Assembly (NCBI GenBank): GCA_013285445.1
Contig: CP053448.1
Location: forward strand, 930,001-994,000
DNA length: 64,000 nt
Direction: 5' to 3'
DNA from: Pseudomonadota bacterium
GTDB taxonomy: Bacteria; Pseudomonadota; Gammaproteobacteria; Xanthomonadales; Wenzhouxiangellaceae
Both the position numbers and the translations under genes were made by a program. The notes beneath the pieces are model-generated. The model saw nothing but the letters and a program-made list of their open reading frames with translations. It was not told where the DNA came from and searched no databases. Positions 1 to 7,734 of the stretch are shown here, one piece after another. The stretch's first letter is position 1. Each line of letters starts with the position of its first letter.

Positions 1-390
1 GGCTGGACCGCCTTGCACCATGCCGCCGACTCGGGCCACGAACAATCGGCGCGGGTATTACTTGCCCACGGCGCGGCGCTGGCCAGCCGGTCCGCCGCCG
101 GCAAGCGCCCGCTCGATCTGGCCGTCGAAAAGCCGGTTCCCGACCCCTACCAGGACCGCCGCTTCATTGTTCCGAAAACACCGCAGGAGGACCCCCAGGT
201 CGGCGTAGTCAAACTGCTGTTTTACGCCGAAATGGAGGCCGGTCTGCACCCGTCCAGGCGCCGCTCCCTGATCCGAAGAGCCCGCCTGCACCGTTGCCCG
301 CAGGTCGCTGAGTGGATGAAGGCCGAGCAGAAAACCGCCGAGAAACCCGGCAAAAAGAAACCCGAAAAGGACAACCAATGGCCAGGATGA
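1..390 (+). CDS. Ankyrin-repeat protein, C-terminal part (5' end outside the window)
   Basis: The frame is open from the first base and ends at TGA 388-390. The visible part starts inside an ankyrin repeat: G-W-T-A-L-H-H-A-A, then S-G-H, an R-V-L-L-A-H-G-A helix-loop, then K-R-P-L-D-L-A, the typical start of the next repeat. Ankyrin repeats bind protein partners; no enzyme domain is visible. The tail (about 30 residues) is very lysine/glutamate rich. It overlaps the start of the next gene by 13 bases, which suggests an operon and translational coupling. The N-terminus, any signal peptide and the number of repeats cannot be known from here. Confidence 0.75.
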   Translation, partial: GWTALHHAADSGHEQSARVLLAHGAALASRSAAGKRPLDLAVEKPVPDPYQDRRFIVPKTPQEDPQVGVVKLLFYAEMEAGLHPSRRRSLIRRARLHRCPQVAEWMKAEQKTAEKPGKKKPEKDNQWPG

Positions 391-899
391 CGACGCAAGG
401 CGGAATCACCATCAACGGCAAGTTCTACGCCAAGGGGGATGCGATCCCCTGGTACATCATCTACCCGTTTTTCATGGTTCATATGGGGGGCTTTGGGCTG
501 TCCGGTTTTGTGATGGCCTACGTGGATGACGGTCCGGGGTTGTTTTTCTTGTACCTGCATGGCGGATTCGCCTGCCTGGTCTACGTGATCTTCTACCTGG
601 CCATTTTCGGAGTCGACCGGGTCAAGTGGATGTTCATCAATGCCGGCCTCGGGCTGTTCGGTATTTACGCGCAGATCGAGTGGATCCTGTCGTGGTTCGG
701 CAAGCGCGCCGCTGACTTCGGCCCGGCCGTGCACTTCATCCCGTTTTTCTACTATGTGCTCTACACTTTCCTGCTCCACCAAATGGTTCTCGACCTCAGT
801 GGCGCGCGCAAAAACCCAACACGCCGGGGCCTGGTCGACGCGCTCTACGTCATCGGCTCGCTGGTCGTCTACGGCACTATCTGGTTGAACAGGCCCTAA
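378..899 (+). CDS. Four-helix membrane protein of unknown function
   Basis: 173 residues starting at ATG 378, chosen because AAAAGGA lies 7 bases upstream; ATG 387 is an alternative. A short hydrophilic N-terminus is followed by about four hydrophobic, aromatic-rich helices (beginning WYIIYPFFMV, then LFFLYLHGGF, MFINAGLGLF, IPFFYYVLYT) and a final helix near the C-terminus (YVIGSLVVYG). No charged catalytic motif or known family is recognised. It overlaps the ankyrin gene by 13 bases, so the two are probably co-translated and may work together at the inner membrane. Function unknown. Confidence 0.75.
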   Translation: MARMTTQGGITINGKFYAKGDAIPWYIIYPFFMVHMGGFGLSGFVMAYVDDGPGLFFLYLHGGFACLVYVIFYLAIFGVDRVKWMFINAGLGLFGIYAQIEWILSWFGKRAADFGPAVHFIPFFYYVLYTFLLHQMVLDLSGARKNPTRRGLVDALYVIGSLVVYGTIWLNRP

Positions 900-1084
900 A
901 GTCCCGGCTGATCGCGTCGGGCCAACCCGGTGCTTCCCACGCCGGTGGCCGGGTGCATTAGGATGGGGCATACCCTGGCGCTGCGCCCGGGGGATAACGA
1001 CACGTGCAGGCCGGAAAGACCACTCGGGGTTTTTTCGGTTGAGTCGACCCACACGATCAACAGAGAAGTCACCTTTTAACCGCC

Positions 1085-1783
1085 ATGACCGAAGCCCTGT
1101 TTCAGCAAGACGCCTACCTCACCACCTGCCCGGCCAGGGTGATCGAAGCCGGCGATGACGGCATCGTGCTCGACCGCAGCGTGTTCTACCCGACCGGCGG
1201 CGGCCAGCCGGGTGACCGCGGCTGGCTGCGCTTCGACGGAAAGCAGATCGAGATCGAAACCACTCGCTACCGCCCAGGCGACGGCGCGATCGTTCATGTC
1301 GCGGTAACGGGGGCGGCCCTTCCGGCGTCCGGCACCGAGGTCGAGGCCGAGATCGACTGGACGGTGCGCCACCGCCACATGCGCATGCACACCTGCCTGC
1401 ACCTGCTCGGATCGGTATTGCAATTCCCGGTTACCGGCGGCCAGATCGGCTTTGCCAAGAGCCGGCTTGATTTCGACATGCCCGATCCGCCGGACAAAGA
1501 GCAGGTCAACCGCGCGCTCAACGCCCTGATTGCAGCCAACCACCCGGTCACCTCGCGCTGGATCGACGAGGCCGACCTCGACCCGGTGCTGATTCGCACG
1601 ATGTCGGTCAAGCCACCGACCGGCGTCGGGCGCATCCGACTGCTCGATATCCCCGGCGTCGACCTTCAGCCCTGCGGCGGCACCCACGTCCGCTCAACCG
1701 CCGAAATCGGCCCGGCCGAAGTCACCAAGATCGAAAACAAAGGCCGCCAGAACCGGCGCGTGCACATATTGTTGAACAGCTGA
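1085..1783 (+). CDS. Alanyl-tRNA editing protein, AlaX family
   Basis: 232 residues. The protein matches the free-standing editing domain of alanyl-tRNA synthetase, which hydrolyses Ser-tRNA(Ala) or Gly-tRNA(Ala) in the cytoplasm and so prevents mistranslation. The zinc site is complete: H102-x3-H106 (HTCLH) and C197...H201 (CGGTH). The N-terminal FYPTGGGQPGD segment (residues 34-44) is also a hallmark. At this length it is a mid-size (AlaX-M type) form. The start ATG has only a weak upstream purine tract. It stands alone, with 185 bp upstream and a convergent YbjQ operon downstream, so it is probably transcribed singly. Confidence 0.93.
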   Translation: MTEALFQQDAYLTTCPARVIEAGDDGIVLDRSVFYPTGGGQPGDRGWLRFDGKQIEIETTRYRPGDGAIVHVAVTGAALPASGTEVEAEIDWTVRHRHMRMHTCLHLLGSVLQFPVTGGQIGFAKSRLDFDMPDPPDKEQVNRALNALIAANHPVTSRWIDEADLDPVLIRTMSVKPPTGVGRIRLLDIPGVDLQPCGGTHVRSTAEIGPAEVTKIENKGRQNRRVHILLNS

Positions 1784-1974
1784 GCCATGCCACGTCCCCG
1801 GTTCCGTATTGCCTGCGCCGGTTTAGGGCTCGACGCTCATGGTAGGGAAAGTCGGATAAATGCGGTCTCCAGCGGGCTGCAGTAGGGCTCGAAAGGCAAG
1901 CGGGTGCGGTACCGGGTGCTGCAGAAAAACAGCATATGGGCCCGTCTACGTCCTGATCTCCCGCATTCAGGCGC

Positions 1975-2298
1975 TCAATCCGGCGCCTCGAGCTTCACTG
2001 CGGTCCCGTAGGCCAGCATCTCGGCCGAGGCCGAGGCGACCTGGGCGGTGACCAGACGCACACCGACCACGGCATCCGCGTCCAGTGACCTGGCCTGTTC
2101 GACCATCCGGTTAATGGCCTCGTTGCGGGCTTCGGTGAGCATGTCGGTATATTCGTTCAGTTCGCCGCCGACCAGGTTGCGCAGCACGGCCAGGATGTCC
2201 TTGCCGATGTGCTTGGCGCGGACGGTGTTGCCGCGGACCATGCCGAGGCTCTTTTCGATGTCGCGCCCGGGCACGGTTTCAGTAGTGGACAGAATCAT
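1975..2298 (-). CDS. YbjQ/UPF0145 family protein
   Basis: 107 residues, beginning MILSTTETVPG, followed by I-E-K-S-L-G-M-V-R-G-N-T-V and an A-R-N-E-A segment, then A-D-A-V-V-G-V-R. These are the hallmarks of the YbjQ (UPF0145, sometimes called heavy-metal-binding) family, a small soluble oligomeric fold. Its biochemical role is unsettled. The start overlaps the stop of the upstream two-helix membrane gene by 4 bases (ATGA), so it is the last gene of a three-gene minus-strand operon. The two small membrane partners suggest that it acts close to the inner membrane, but that is inference from context. Confidence 0.88.
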   Translation of the reverse strand: MILSTTETVPGRDIEKSLGMVRGNTVRAKHIGKDILAVLRNLVGGELNEYTDMLTEARNEAINRMVEQARSLDADAVVGVRLVTAQVASASAEMLAYGTAVKLEAPD

Positions 2299-2537
2299 GA
2301 GTCGTCTCCCAGGTGTTCCTTGATGGATTCGGGGTCGCTGGCGCGTAAGTCCTGGATGATTGTAGCCATCACGACCAGCAGGCCGAGGCCGGCGATGACC
2401 AGGCCGATGCGGATCGGCAGGGGCAGGTCCAGGATCAGCGGCCAGAGATTTCTGAGCGGTTCGATGAACCAGCTGCCGGCCAGCAGCAGACCGGCGACGA
2501 TCAGCAGCGTGCCGACCCAGCGCAACAGACTAATCAT
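2295..2537 (-). CDS. Small two-helix membrane protein in the YbjQ operon
   Basis: 80 residues starting at MISLLRWVGT. Two hydrophobic helices are visible: VGTLLIVAGLLLAGSW near the N-terminus and IGLVIAGLGLLVVMA before a charged C-terminal tail rich in D/E. The start at 2537 lies 8 bases inside the end of the upstream gene, and its own stop overlaps the ybjQ start by 4 bases. It resembles its upstream neighbour in size and layout, perhaps an old duplication, but the sequences are not clearly alike. No family recognised; function unknown. Confidence 0.7.
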   Translation of the reverse strand: MISLLRWVGTLLIVAGLLLAGSWFIEPLRNLWPLILDLPLPIRIGLVIAGLGLLVVMATIIQDLRASDPESIKEHLGDDS

Positions 2538-2775
2538 CGAGCAGGTTTCCTTCCTTTTTGCTGGCTTCCATGCGTTCGAGCACGATCGAGACCACGACCA
2601 GGCCGAAGCCGGCCGTGGCAATTGCCGTGCCGCTGGTCAGCTGCCACGGCCAGTCGAGGCTGCGGATCAGGTTCCATGCGCCCCAGTAGAAGCCGTAGGC
2701 GGCGCTGAATGCCAGCCCGCCGCGCCACAGGATCAGGCCGGCCCATCGCCATCGGTTCGCATCGGCAGAACGCAT
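2530..2775 (-). CDS. Small two-helix membrane protein, first gene of the YbjQ operon
   Basis: 81 residues starting at MRSADANRWR. The helices are a Trp/aromatic-rich first segment (LAFSAAYGFYWGAWNLI) and a second small-residue segment (TAGFGLVVVSIVLE), followed by a Lys/Glu/Asp tail. The gene is 68 bp from, and divergent to, the membrane protein at 2843, so both promoters must lie in that short gap or inside the coding ends. A start farther upstream in the same frame is possible but would run into the divergent gene. Function unknown. Confidence 0.65.
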   Translation of the reverse strand: MRSADANRWRWAGLILWRGGLAFSAAYGFYWGAWNLIRSLDWPWQLTSGTAIATAGFGLVVVSIVLERMEASKKEGNLLDD

Positions 2776-2842
2776 GACGCCAAGTATAGTCACCGGATCG
2801 AAGCAAACACCAGCCGGCCACGGCTTCGGGGATAATGGCACG

Positions 2843-3721
2843 ATGTATTCGATCCGCCACCTGATCGTGCTCACTGCCGAGAGCTTTTCCGACATGCTCC
2901 CGGCGCTGGAGCAGGCCTTCAATCGAAGCCGCGAGGACGATCGCCTGGAAGAGGTTTTCGGTCCGCGGCCACGCTGGGTGATCGTCGGTCTGATCCTTGC
3001 CTGTCTGATCGGCGGACAGATCGTGGAATGGGCGACCGCGGACCTGGCGGTCTGGCGTGTGCTGGATGCCTCGGCCCTGCTGATGGCAGCTGCCTTCGCG
3101 CTGGCCTTCAGGCGCTACCTGTTCGGGCCGCGCGAGCCCGGGCCGGAGGATTTCCCCTGGCTGGCGGCCACCCTGATTCCGGGGGCGGCGCTGATGACGC
3201 TGGCGGCACTGGTCGGCAAGATGGTCGACGGCGAGGTCAGCGTGCTGGCCGGCGCGCCAGGCTGGACGACTGTGGGCAGCTTTCTGGTGGTCGTTGCCGA
3301 CTCGCTGGCACTGGCAGCCGGTTTGACAATCGCGGTGGCGGCCCTGTGCTATTCGAAGCGCTGGTCCGGGGCGCTGAAGCAGCTTCTTGTCCAGTTCATC
3401 ACTTTCAAGGTGATCGTCTTCATCATGGTGATCCTGTTTGTCGAACTCGGCATTGTGGGTGCGGTGGTGTCGGTCCTCTTCGGCCTGTTCGGCATTCGCT
3501 TGCCGTCCTGGATCGGCCAGATCGTGGATCAGTTCAGCTACGCGCTGCTGATGGGCTCGGTCTACTGCGCGGTGATCGGCGCGGCCTGGATGGCCTGTCG
3601 ACAGCGCTTTCCGGAGCTGATCGAGAAGGGCGAGGCTGATGTGCTGTCGGCTGTCAAGGCCTTGATTGACCCGGACAAGGACGGCAAGAAACTGGTCGAA
3701 GCCCCTGGGGATCAGGCGTAG
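2843..3721 (+). CDS. Polytopic membrane protein of unknown function
   Basis: 292 residues starting at MYSIRHLIVL. The N-terminus (about 50 residues) is amphipathic and charged, with EQAFNRSREDDR. About six hydrophobic helices follow, the strongest being WVIVGLILACLIGG, LLMAAAFALAFR, LIPGAALMTLAALVG, LALAAGLTIAVAALC and a very long one at KVIVFIMVILFVELGIVG. The C-terminal 35 residues are soluble and Lys/Asp rich. No transporter motif is recognised. The start follows GATAATGGCACG with no strong ribosome site, and an in-frame ATG at 2774 would add 23 residues. Role unknown; inner-membrane location is inferred from the helices. Confidence 0.75.
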   Translation: MYSIRHLIVLTAESFSDMLPALEQAFNRSREDDRLEEVFGPRPRWVIVGLILACLIGGQIVEWATADLAVWRVLDASALLMAAAFALAFRRYLFGPREPGPEDFPWLAATLIPGAALMTLAALVGKMVDGEVSVLAGAPGWTTVGSFLVVVADSLALAAGLTIAVAALCYSKRWSGALKQLLVQFITFKVIVFIMVILFVELGIVGAVVSVLFGLFGIRLPSWIGQIVDQFSYALLMGSVYCAVIGAAWMACRQRFPELIEKGEADVLSAVKALIDPDKDGKKLVEAPGDQA

Positions 3722-3768
3722 CAGGCCTGATCCCTGCTGGCGCGTTCAGGCCCTGAGACTGAGCGCAG

Positions 3769-3999
3769 TCAGTCGGTCAGCTCGTCTTCTTCGATCTCGC
3801 CGGCGGCCAGGGCCATGAAAATCGTCCAGAGACCCGCGTTCCCGGCCACCAGCCGGTATTCGTTGATCTCGAGCAAGACCTCGCAAAGCACGACGGCTGT
3901 GCGCTTGTTGCCGCCAGCGAAGGGATGGTTGTGCGCAATTTCATCGGCACAGGCCGCACTCTCTGGTGCCCCAACCAGTCCGGCGGCCGTGGTCAGAGC
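3769..3999 (-). pseudogene. Remnant of a Doc/Fic-family (death-on-curing) toxin
   Basis: Read on the minus strand, this frame encodes HPFAGGNKRT, which matches the Fic/Doc catalytic loop HPFx(D/E)GNKR, followed by A-V-V-L, then I-N-E-Y-R-L-V and A-A-G-E-I-E-E-D-E-L. Doc toxins modify translation factor EF-Tu and normally pair with an antitoxin. The frame is preceded by an in-frame TAA (4000-4002), has no usable start codon before the motif and lacks the N-terminal half of the family. It ends at TGA (3769-3771) exactly where Doc proteins usually have Trp; beyond it the frame continues L-R-S-V-S to 3712, as if TGG had become TGA. No antitoxin gene is visible. The loop acidic residue is replaced by Gly. 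I read it as a decayed gene. Confidence 0.75.
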
Positions 4000-5678
4000 T
4001 TACCCGGCTCCAGCGGTCGCTCGCGATGGATGAGGATCCACTCGGCATGCTCGTCCAGGGCGGCTTCGCCCAGGGCGCGCAGCAGTTCACGCTTGTCTTC
4101 GACAGTCTTGCAGCGCGACAGGCGAAAGCAGGCCATTCGGTAGATGTCGAGCATGTAGCTGTACTGCTTGAGCAGTTCCTTCTCGGCGACCTTGTGGGCG
4201 TAGGCTTCGCGCACGGCGGCGAGCAGCGGCAGAATGCCCATGGCAGCCACCATGCCGGTGACCAGCAGATCGTCGAGCCGGTGCTGGAGCAGGGCCAGGG
4301 CGAGGGTGATGACAATGCCGGCCCACAGGGTGACGGCCACCACTCGATCCGTCCGGGTGACGTGCCGGCGGTGGCTGCGGCAGCGGTTTTCGAAGTAGCC
4401 GAGCTGACCGTGGCCACCGGGCTGGCCGATCCAGTGCTCGACGACGGCTTCGACGTCGGCTGCCCGCCGTCGCAACCGGTCTTCCGCTGCGCCAGCGAAC
4501 CGCATGACGTTGCGGATCCAGCCGATTTCGACGTCTTGCTTCTGCAGGAAGTTGTCGTAGGCGAAGTCGTTGCGCAGCTGGCCCGAGACGCCGCCAAGGC
4601 GCCAGTAGAACTGCACGCGGAGTCCTTCGGCCAGCGCGCGGTAATCGAGAAACTTGCGGTGCCACTGCAAGCGTGAAACCAGCCGATAGAGCACGAAGCC
4701 CGCGAAGAACAGCAGCAAGTAGGCGGCGATCATCGACGGGCGGTTGAGGTCGGCGTAAGCGATGAAGGAGATGCCCATCAGTGCAGCGAGCAGGTAGAGG
4801 ACACGAAGGGCCGTGCGATAGCGCTGCGCGTAGCGGGTGGCCAGACGGTCGGCCAGCGCAAAGTATTTGGCCGTCCGCGCCAGGTCCGGCTGCTCGGCAA
4901 ACCGGGCGCGCCAGCCCGGCAAGACCCCGGCCGGCGAGATCTGCCCGGTGATGCCCGCGACGTCTTGGTTGAACTCGGCGGTGCGCTCGATCATGCGGCT
5001 GAGACCGGCCGGAATGTCGTCGACCGTCAGGCGCTCCGGGTCGGCAACCAGCCAGCGCGCGGTACCGGGCTGCAGCCCTGCGGCTGGCGCACCGTGCTGG
5101 CGCTTGCGCGAGCAGACGATGTGGTAGACCAGGTCGGTATCATCCTTGGCCAGGCCACGACGGTTCAATGGACTCGCGCCGAGCCGCGCCATGTCGCCGA
5201 ACTGGTGGTATTCGACGACGTCGGCCGTGCCGCCGCCGTGCTCGGCCGGCTTGCCGTCCCAGATCGCGATCATGATCTGGCAGTGGTCGGAACTGTAGAT
5301 GCCGGCCCGTGCGTAGGCCTGTTCGCGACTCTGGCTGGCGTCGCCGGCGACGGCCATGTTGACGACGGTTGCACAGGCGAGCAGTTCACGAAAGGCATGC
5401 CTCGATGCCGCGTCGGCAAAGTCGCGCTCGTAGTCCTCGACCGGCAGGGGCAGGGGCACGAGCAGTTCGATGCCGCGCTTGCGCGCGACTTCGGCTGCGA
5501 TCCGGTCGCCGCCTTCGGCCAGCGCAGTGACAAGGCGCAGCGGCAGACCGGCATAGCGCGATTCGAGCAGGTCGAACAGTTCATGCAGGCGCCGGGCGAT
5601 GACCGGCACTTCCTCGGCGACAAGATCACGATGTCCGGTCACACCCAGCGTCAGCGGCACCCTGCGATTGGCGCCCAT
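3993..5678 (-). CDS. SLOG-like domain protein with four TM helices and SLATT-like C-terminus
   Basis: 561 residues. The N-terminus has a Rossmann-like fold signature: GVTGHRD (12-18), then LAEGGDR (53-59) and P-L-P-V-E-D-Y-E-R-D-F (77-87). These are typical of SLOG-family domains, which are predicted to bind or process nucleotide-derived ligands. Four TM helices follow as two hairpins (about 291-308/317-335 and 446-463/471-490), with a helical cytosolic region between them. The C-terminal end (KQYSYMLDIYRMA... E-H-A-E-W-I-L-I-H-R-E-R-P) resembles SLATT-type effector tails. It overlaps the TIR gene stop by one base (TGATG), so the two are co-translated. Likely role: inner-membrane sensor/effector partner of the TIR protein. 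SLOG is fairly clear; SLATT is inference. Confidence 0.75.
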   Translation of the reverse strand: MGANRRVPLTLGVTGHRDLVAEEVPVIARRLHELFDLLESRYAGLPLRLVTALAEGGDRIAAEVARKRGIELLVPLPLPVEDYERDFADAASRHAFRELLACATVVNMAVAGDASQSREQAYARAGIYSSDHCQIMIAIWDGKPAEHGGGTADVVEYHQFGDMARLGASPLNRRGLAKDDTDLVYHIVCSRKRQHGAPAAGLQPGTARWLVADPERLTVDDIPAGLSRMIERTAEFNQDVAGITGQISPAGVLPGWRARFAEQPDLARTAKYFALADRLATRYAQRYRTALRVLYLLAALMGISFIAYADLNRPSMIAAYLLLFFAGFVLYRLVSRLQWHRKFLDYRALAEGLRVQFYWRLGGVSGQLRNDFAYDNFLQKQDVEIGWIRNVMRFAGAAEDRLRRRAADVEAVVEHWIGQPGGHGQLGYFENRCRSHRRHVTRTDRVVAVTLWAGIVITLALALLQHRLDDLLVTGMVAAMGILPLLAAVREAYAHKVAEKELLKQYSYMLDIYRMACFRLSRCKTVEDKRELLRALGEAALDEHAEWILIHRERPLEPGKL

Positions 5679-7711
5679 CAGGGGGCAGCCAGTGCGCTCA
5701 GCGCCTGGTACTGGGGCGAGATGAATCCGGCTTGAAGCAGTTGCTCATCGAGTTCATCGGCCGTTTCGCGATCGCCCACCAGTCGCGCCAGCAGGGCGGC
5801 CAGGTGCGGGTTGGCCTGCTGCTGGCGCGGGCGTTCGGCCAGCCGGGCTGCCGCCTCGGCCGCGCCTTCGCCGTCGACCAGCTGCCGCAGCACGGCCAGG
5901 CGATAGTAGTGGCGCGCGCTGATGTTGTCGCCGGGCGCGGCGTCGAGATTGGCTTGCGCCATCGAAGCGATGCGAAGCAGGAATGCGCCGGCGTTGCCCG
6001 GGTCGCCGCGCAGCAGTCGGATGGTGGCCAGGTCCAGCCCGGCCGCGACAGCCTGTCCGGTCCACATTGAGTTACCGGGGTCGCCGGCGGCAATTGCCAG
6101 CAGCTGCTCGAAGTCTGCTGTGCTGTCTTCTCCTGCGAGGTCGCCCTGGTCCGTGAAGCGCCTCAGCAGGGCGAGGCGGATGCGGGCGCTCAGCCAGTGC
6201 ACCCGCCATTCCAGATTCTCGGCGTCGCCTTCGGCCAGGACATCGTAGAGTCCAATGGCGCGCGATTGTGAATCGAGTGCGGCTGCGACCTGCCCCAGGG
6301 CAAATTCCATGCGCGCGCGCTTGATCCAGGCTTCGGCCTCGATGCGGCGGTGGAATGGATGGCCGGTCACGGCCGTGACTTCGGCGTGCGCGTCAGCGGC
6401 AGCGCGGCGGTATTCGGCTGCAGCGCGCCAGTCGAAACGCGCCTCGCGCACGGCCGCCAGCCAGGAGTCGTTGGCCGCCACCTCGAAACGCAGGTTGGGA
6501 TCATCCGGAGCTGCATCGGCCAGCTCGGTGAAAATGAGTCCGGCGCCGGTGAAGGCGCTTTCGGCCGCGACGAGGTCGCCCTGGTCGACGGCCAGCGATC
6601 CGAGATTGGACATGGCATAGGCCTGCTCCAGGCGGTAGTCGGGGTTGTCCGGATCGAGCGTGACGAGCTCGCCGGCGCTTTGCGCGTAGCGTTCCCACAG
6701 CGGGCGGGCCCGGTCGAGCTCGAGCGCCCGATAGTGGCTGGTTCCGAGCCAGAATTCGGCCTGGGCGCGTTTGAACAGTACGCCGGTGCTCGCCGGGTTG
6801 CGCCCGGCCAGCGTCTGGAACTGGAGCAATGAGGTGGCAAAGGCACGCTCGGCGGCGGCGTGCTGGCCCTGCTGGAGGCGCACCTCGCCGATCTGGCGCA
6901 GCGCCAGCGCCTGTTTTTCCAGGGCGTGATCGTTGACCTCTTCGGCCGGCAGCGAGGCGAAATACGCTTCGGCCTGATTGCCGACGGCATCGAGTACGTC
7001 GAGCCGCCCGACCTCGCGCAGCCGCGTGTGCAGGTCCCCCAGCATGAAGCCGATCAGGTCCTCGGCCTGGGCGCGCCGCAGCTGGGCGATGTCGCGCTGC
7101 TGCACGGCATAGACGGCCATGACCGTGGTAGCCGCTGCCACAATCGAGGCCGCGGCAGCCAGGCCCAGGGCGGTGCGCTGGCGGCGCTGTGCGTCGCGGC
7201 GCTTGACGACATCGAAGCCCACGCCGAGCAACCCCGCGATGACCTTGAGACTGCCATCGCGACGGCCGTCGGCGTGGCGCCTGAGATCACCGGCAATCGG
7301 CTCCAGCCCGTCCACGGCCCCGCGCAGCGCCGGCGGGAAGCACTCGCGCTCGTCGCCGCTGTTGGGCTCGCCGTCGATGATGACTGCGAACACCCGGCGC
7401 GTGCCGTGCTCGGCGACGAACAACTCGATCTCCTGGTTGACCCAGCGCGAGGCCGCGGCGGCGGGACTGCACAATACGATCAGCGCGCCGGAGTCCGACA
7501 GGGCCCGCTCCAGGCTCAACTGAAGGTCGCCCGAGCTCGACAGCTCGTCGCGGTCTCGAAACAGCGGCCGCAGGCGATCGCCCAGGGCAAGTCCGGCCAC
7601 GCGGGTGCCGCGCAGCGGCCTGGGGACGCGGAACGATTCAATCCGCCGATGCAGCCAGCGCGCATGCCGCTCATCGGCATGTGAGTAGCTGAGATAGGCC
7701 CAATAGTGCAT
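5678..7711 (-). CDS. TIR domain - single TM helix - TPR protein
   Basis: 677 residues. Residues 1-115 form a bacterial TIR domain: YLSYSHADE at 6-14, a D/R-rich loop, then ALIVLCSP (76-83) and W90...E94, where E94 is the expected catalytic glutamate of NAD-cleaving TIR enzymes. One TM helix follows (about 181-203), then about 470 residues of helical repeats with TPR character (A-L-R-Q-I-G-E-V-R-L-Q-Q-G, Y-R-L-E-Q-A-Y-A-M-S-N-L-G). The TIR domain would be cytosolic and the repeats on the other side of the membrane if there is a single pass. It sits 23 bp downstream of a small unknown gene and overlaps the SLOG gene by 1 base. Possible roles are NAD-based immunity or envelope-stress signalling; no direct evidence. 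Confidence 0.88.
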   Translation of the reverse strand: MHYWAYLSYSHADERHARWLHRRIESFRVPRPLRGTRVAGLALGDRLRPLFRDRDELSSSGDLQLSLERALSDSGALIVLCSPAAAASRWVNQEIELFVAEHGTRRVFAVIIDGEPNSGDERECFPPALRGAVDGLEPIAGDLRRHADGRRDGSLKVIAGLLGVGFDVVKRRDAQRRQRTALGLAAAASIVAAATTVMAVYAVQQRDIAQLRRAQAEDLIGFMLGDLHTRLREVGRLDVLDAVGNQAEAYFASLPAEEVNDHALEKQALALRQIGEVRLQQGQHAAAERAFATSLLQFQTLAGRNPASTGVLFKRAQAEFWLGTSHYRALELDRARPLWERYAQSAGELVTLDPDNPDYRLEQAYAMSNLGSLAVDQGDLVAAESAFTGAGLIFTELADAAPDDPNLRFEVAANDSWLAAVREARFDWRAAAEYRRAAADAHAEVTAVTGHPFHRRIEAEAWIKRARMEFALGQVAAALDSQSRAIGLYDVLAEGDAENLEWRVHWLSARIRLALLRRFTDQGDLAGEDSTADFEQLLAIAAGDPGNSMWTGQAVAAGLDLATIRLLRGDPGNAGAFLLRIASMAQANLDAAPGDNISARHYYRLAVLRQLVDGEGAAEAAARLAERPRQQQANPHLAALLARLVGDRETADELDEQLLQAGFISPQYQALSALAAP

Positions 7712-7734
7712 GGTGCGGCCGGGCGCGGTTCGGG

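Noticed and set aside
222..1052. 276-residue minus-strand frame over the first two genes
   Set aside because: No motif; overlaps two better-supported genes.
900..1084. Possible terminator near GGGGTTTTTTCGG (1025-1040)
   Set aside because: Only a weak imperfect stem; could not be supported.
6860..7684. 274-residue plus-strand frame over the TIR gene
   Set aside because: TIR/TPR motifs are on the minus strand; the plus frame lacks motifs.
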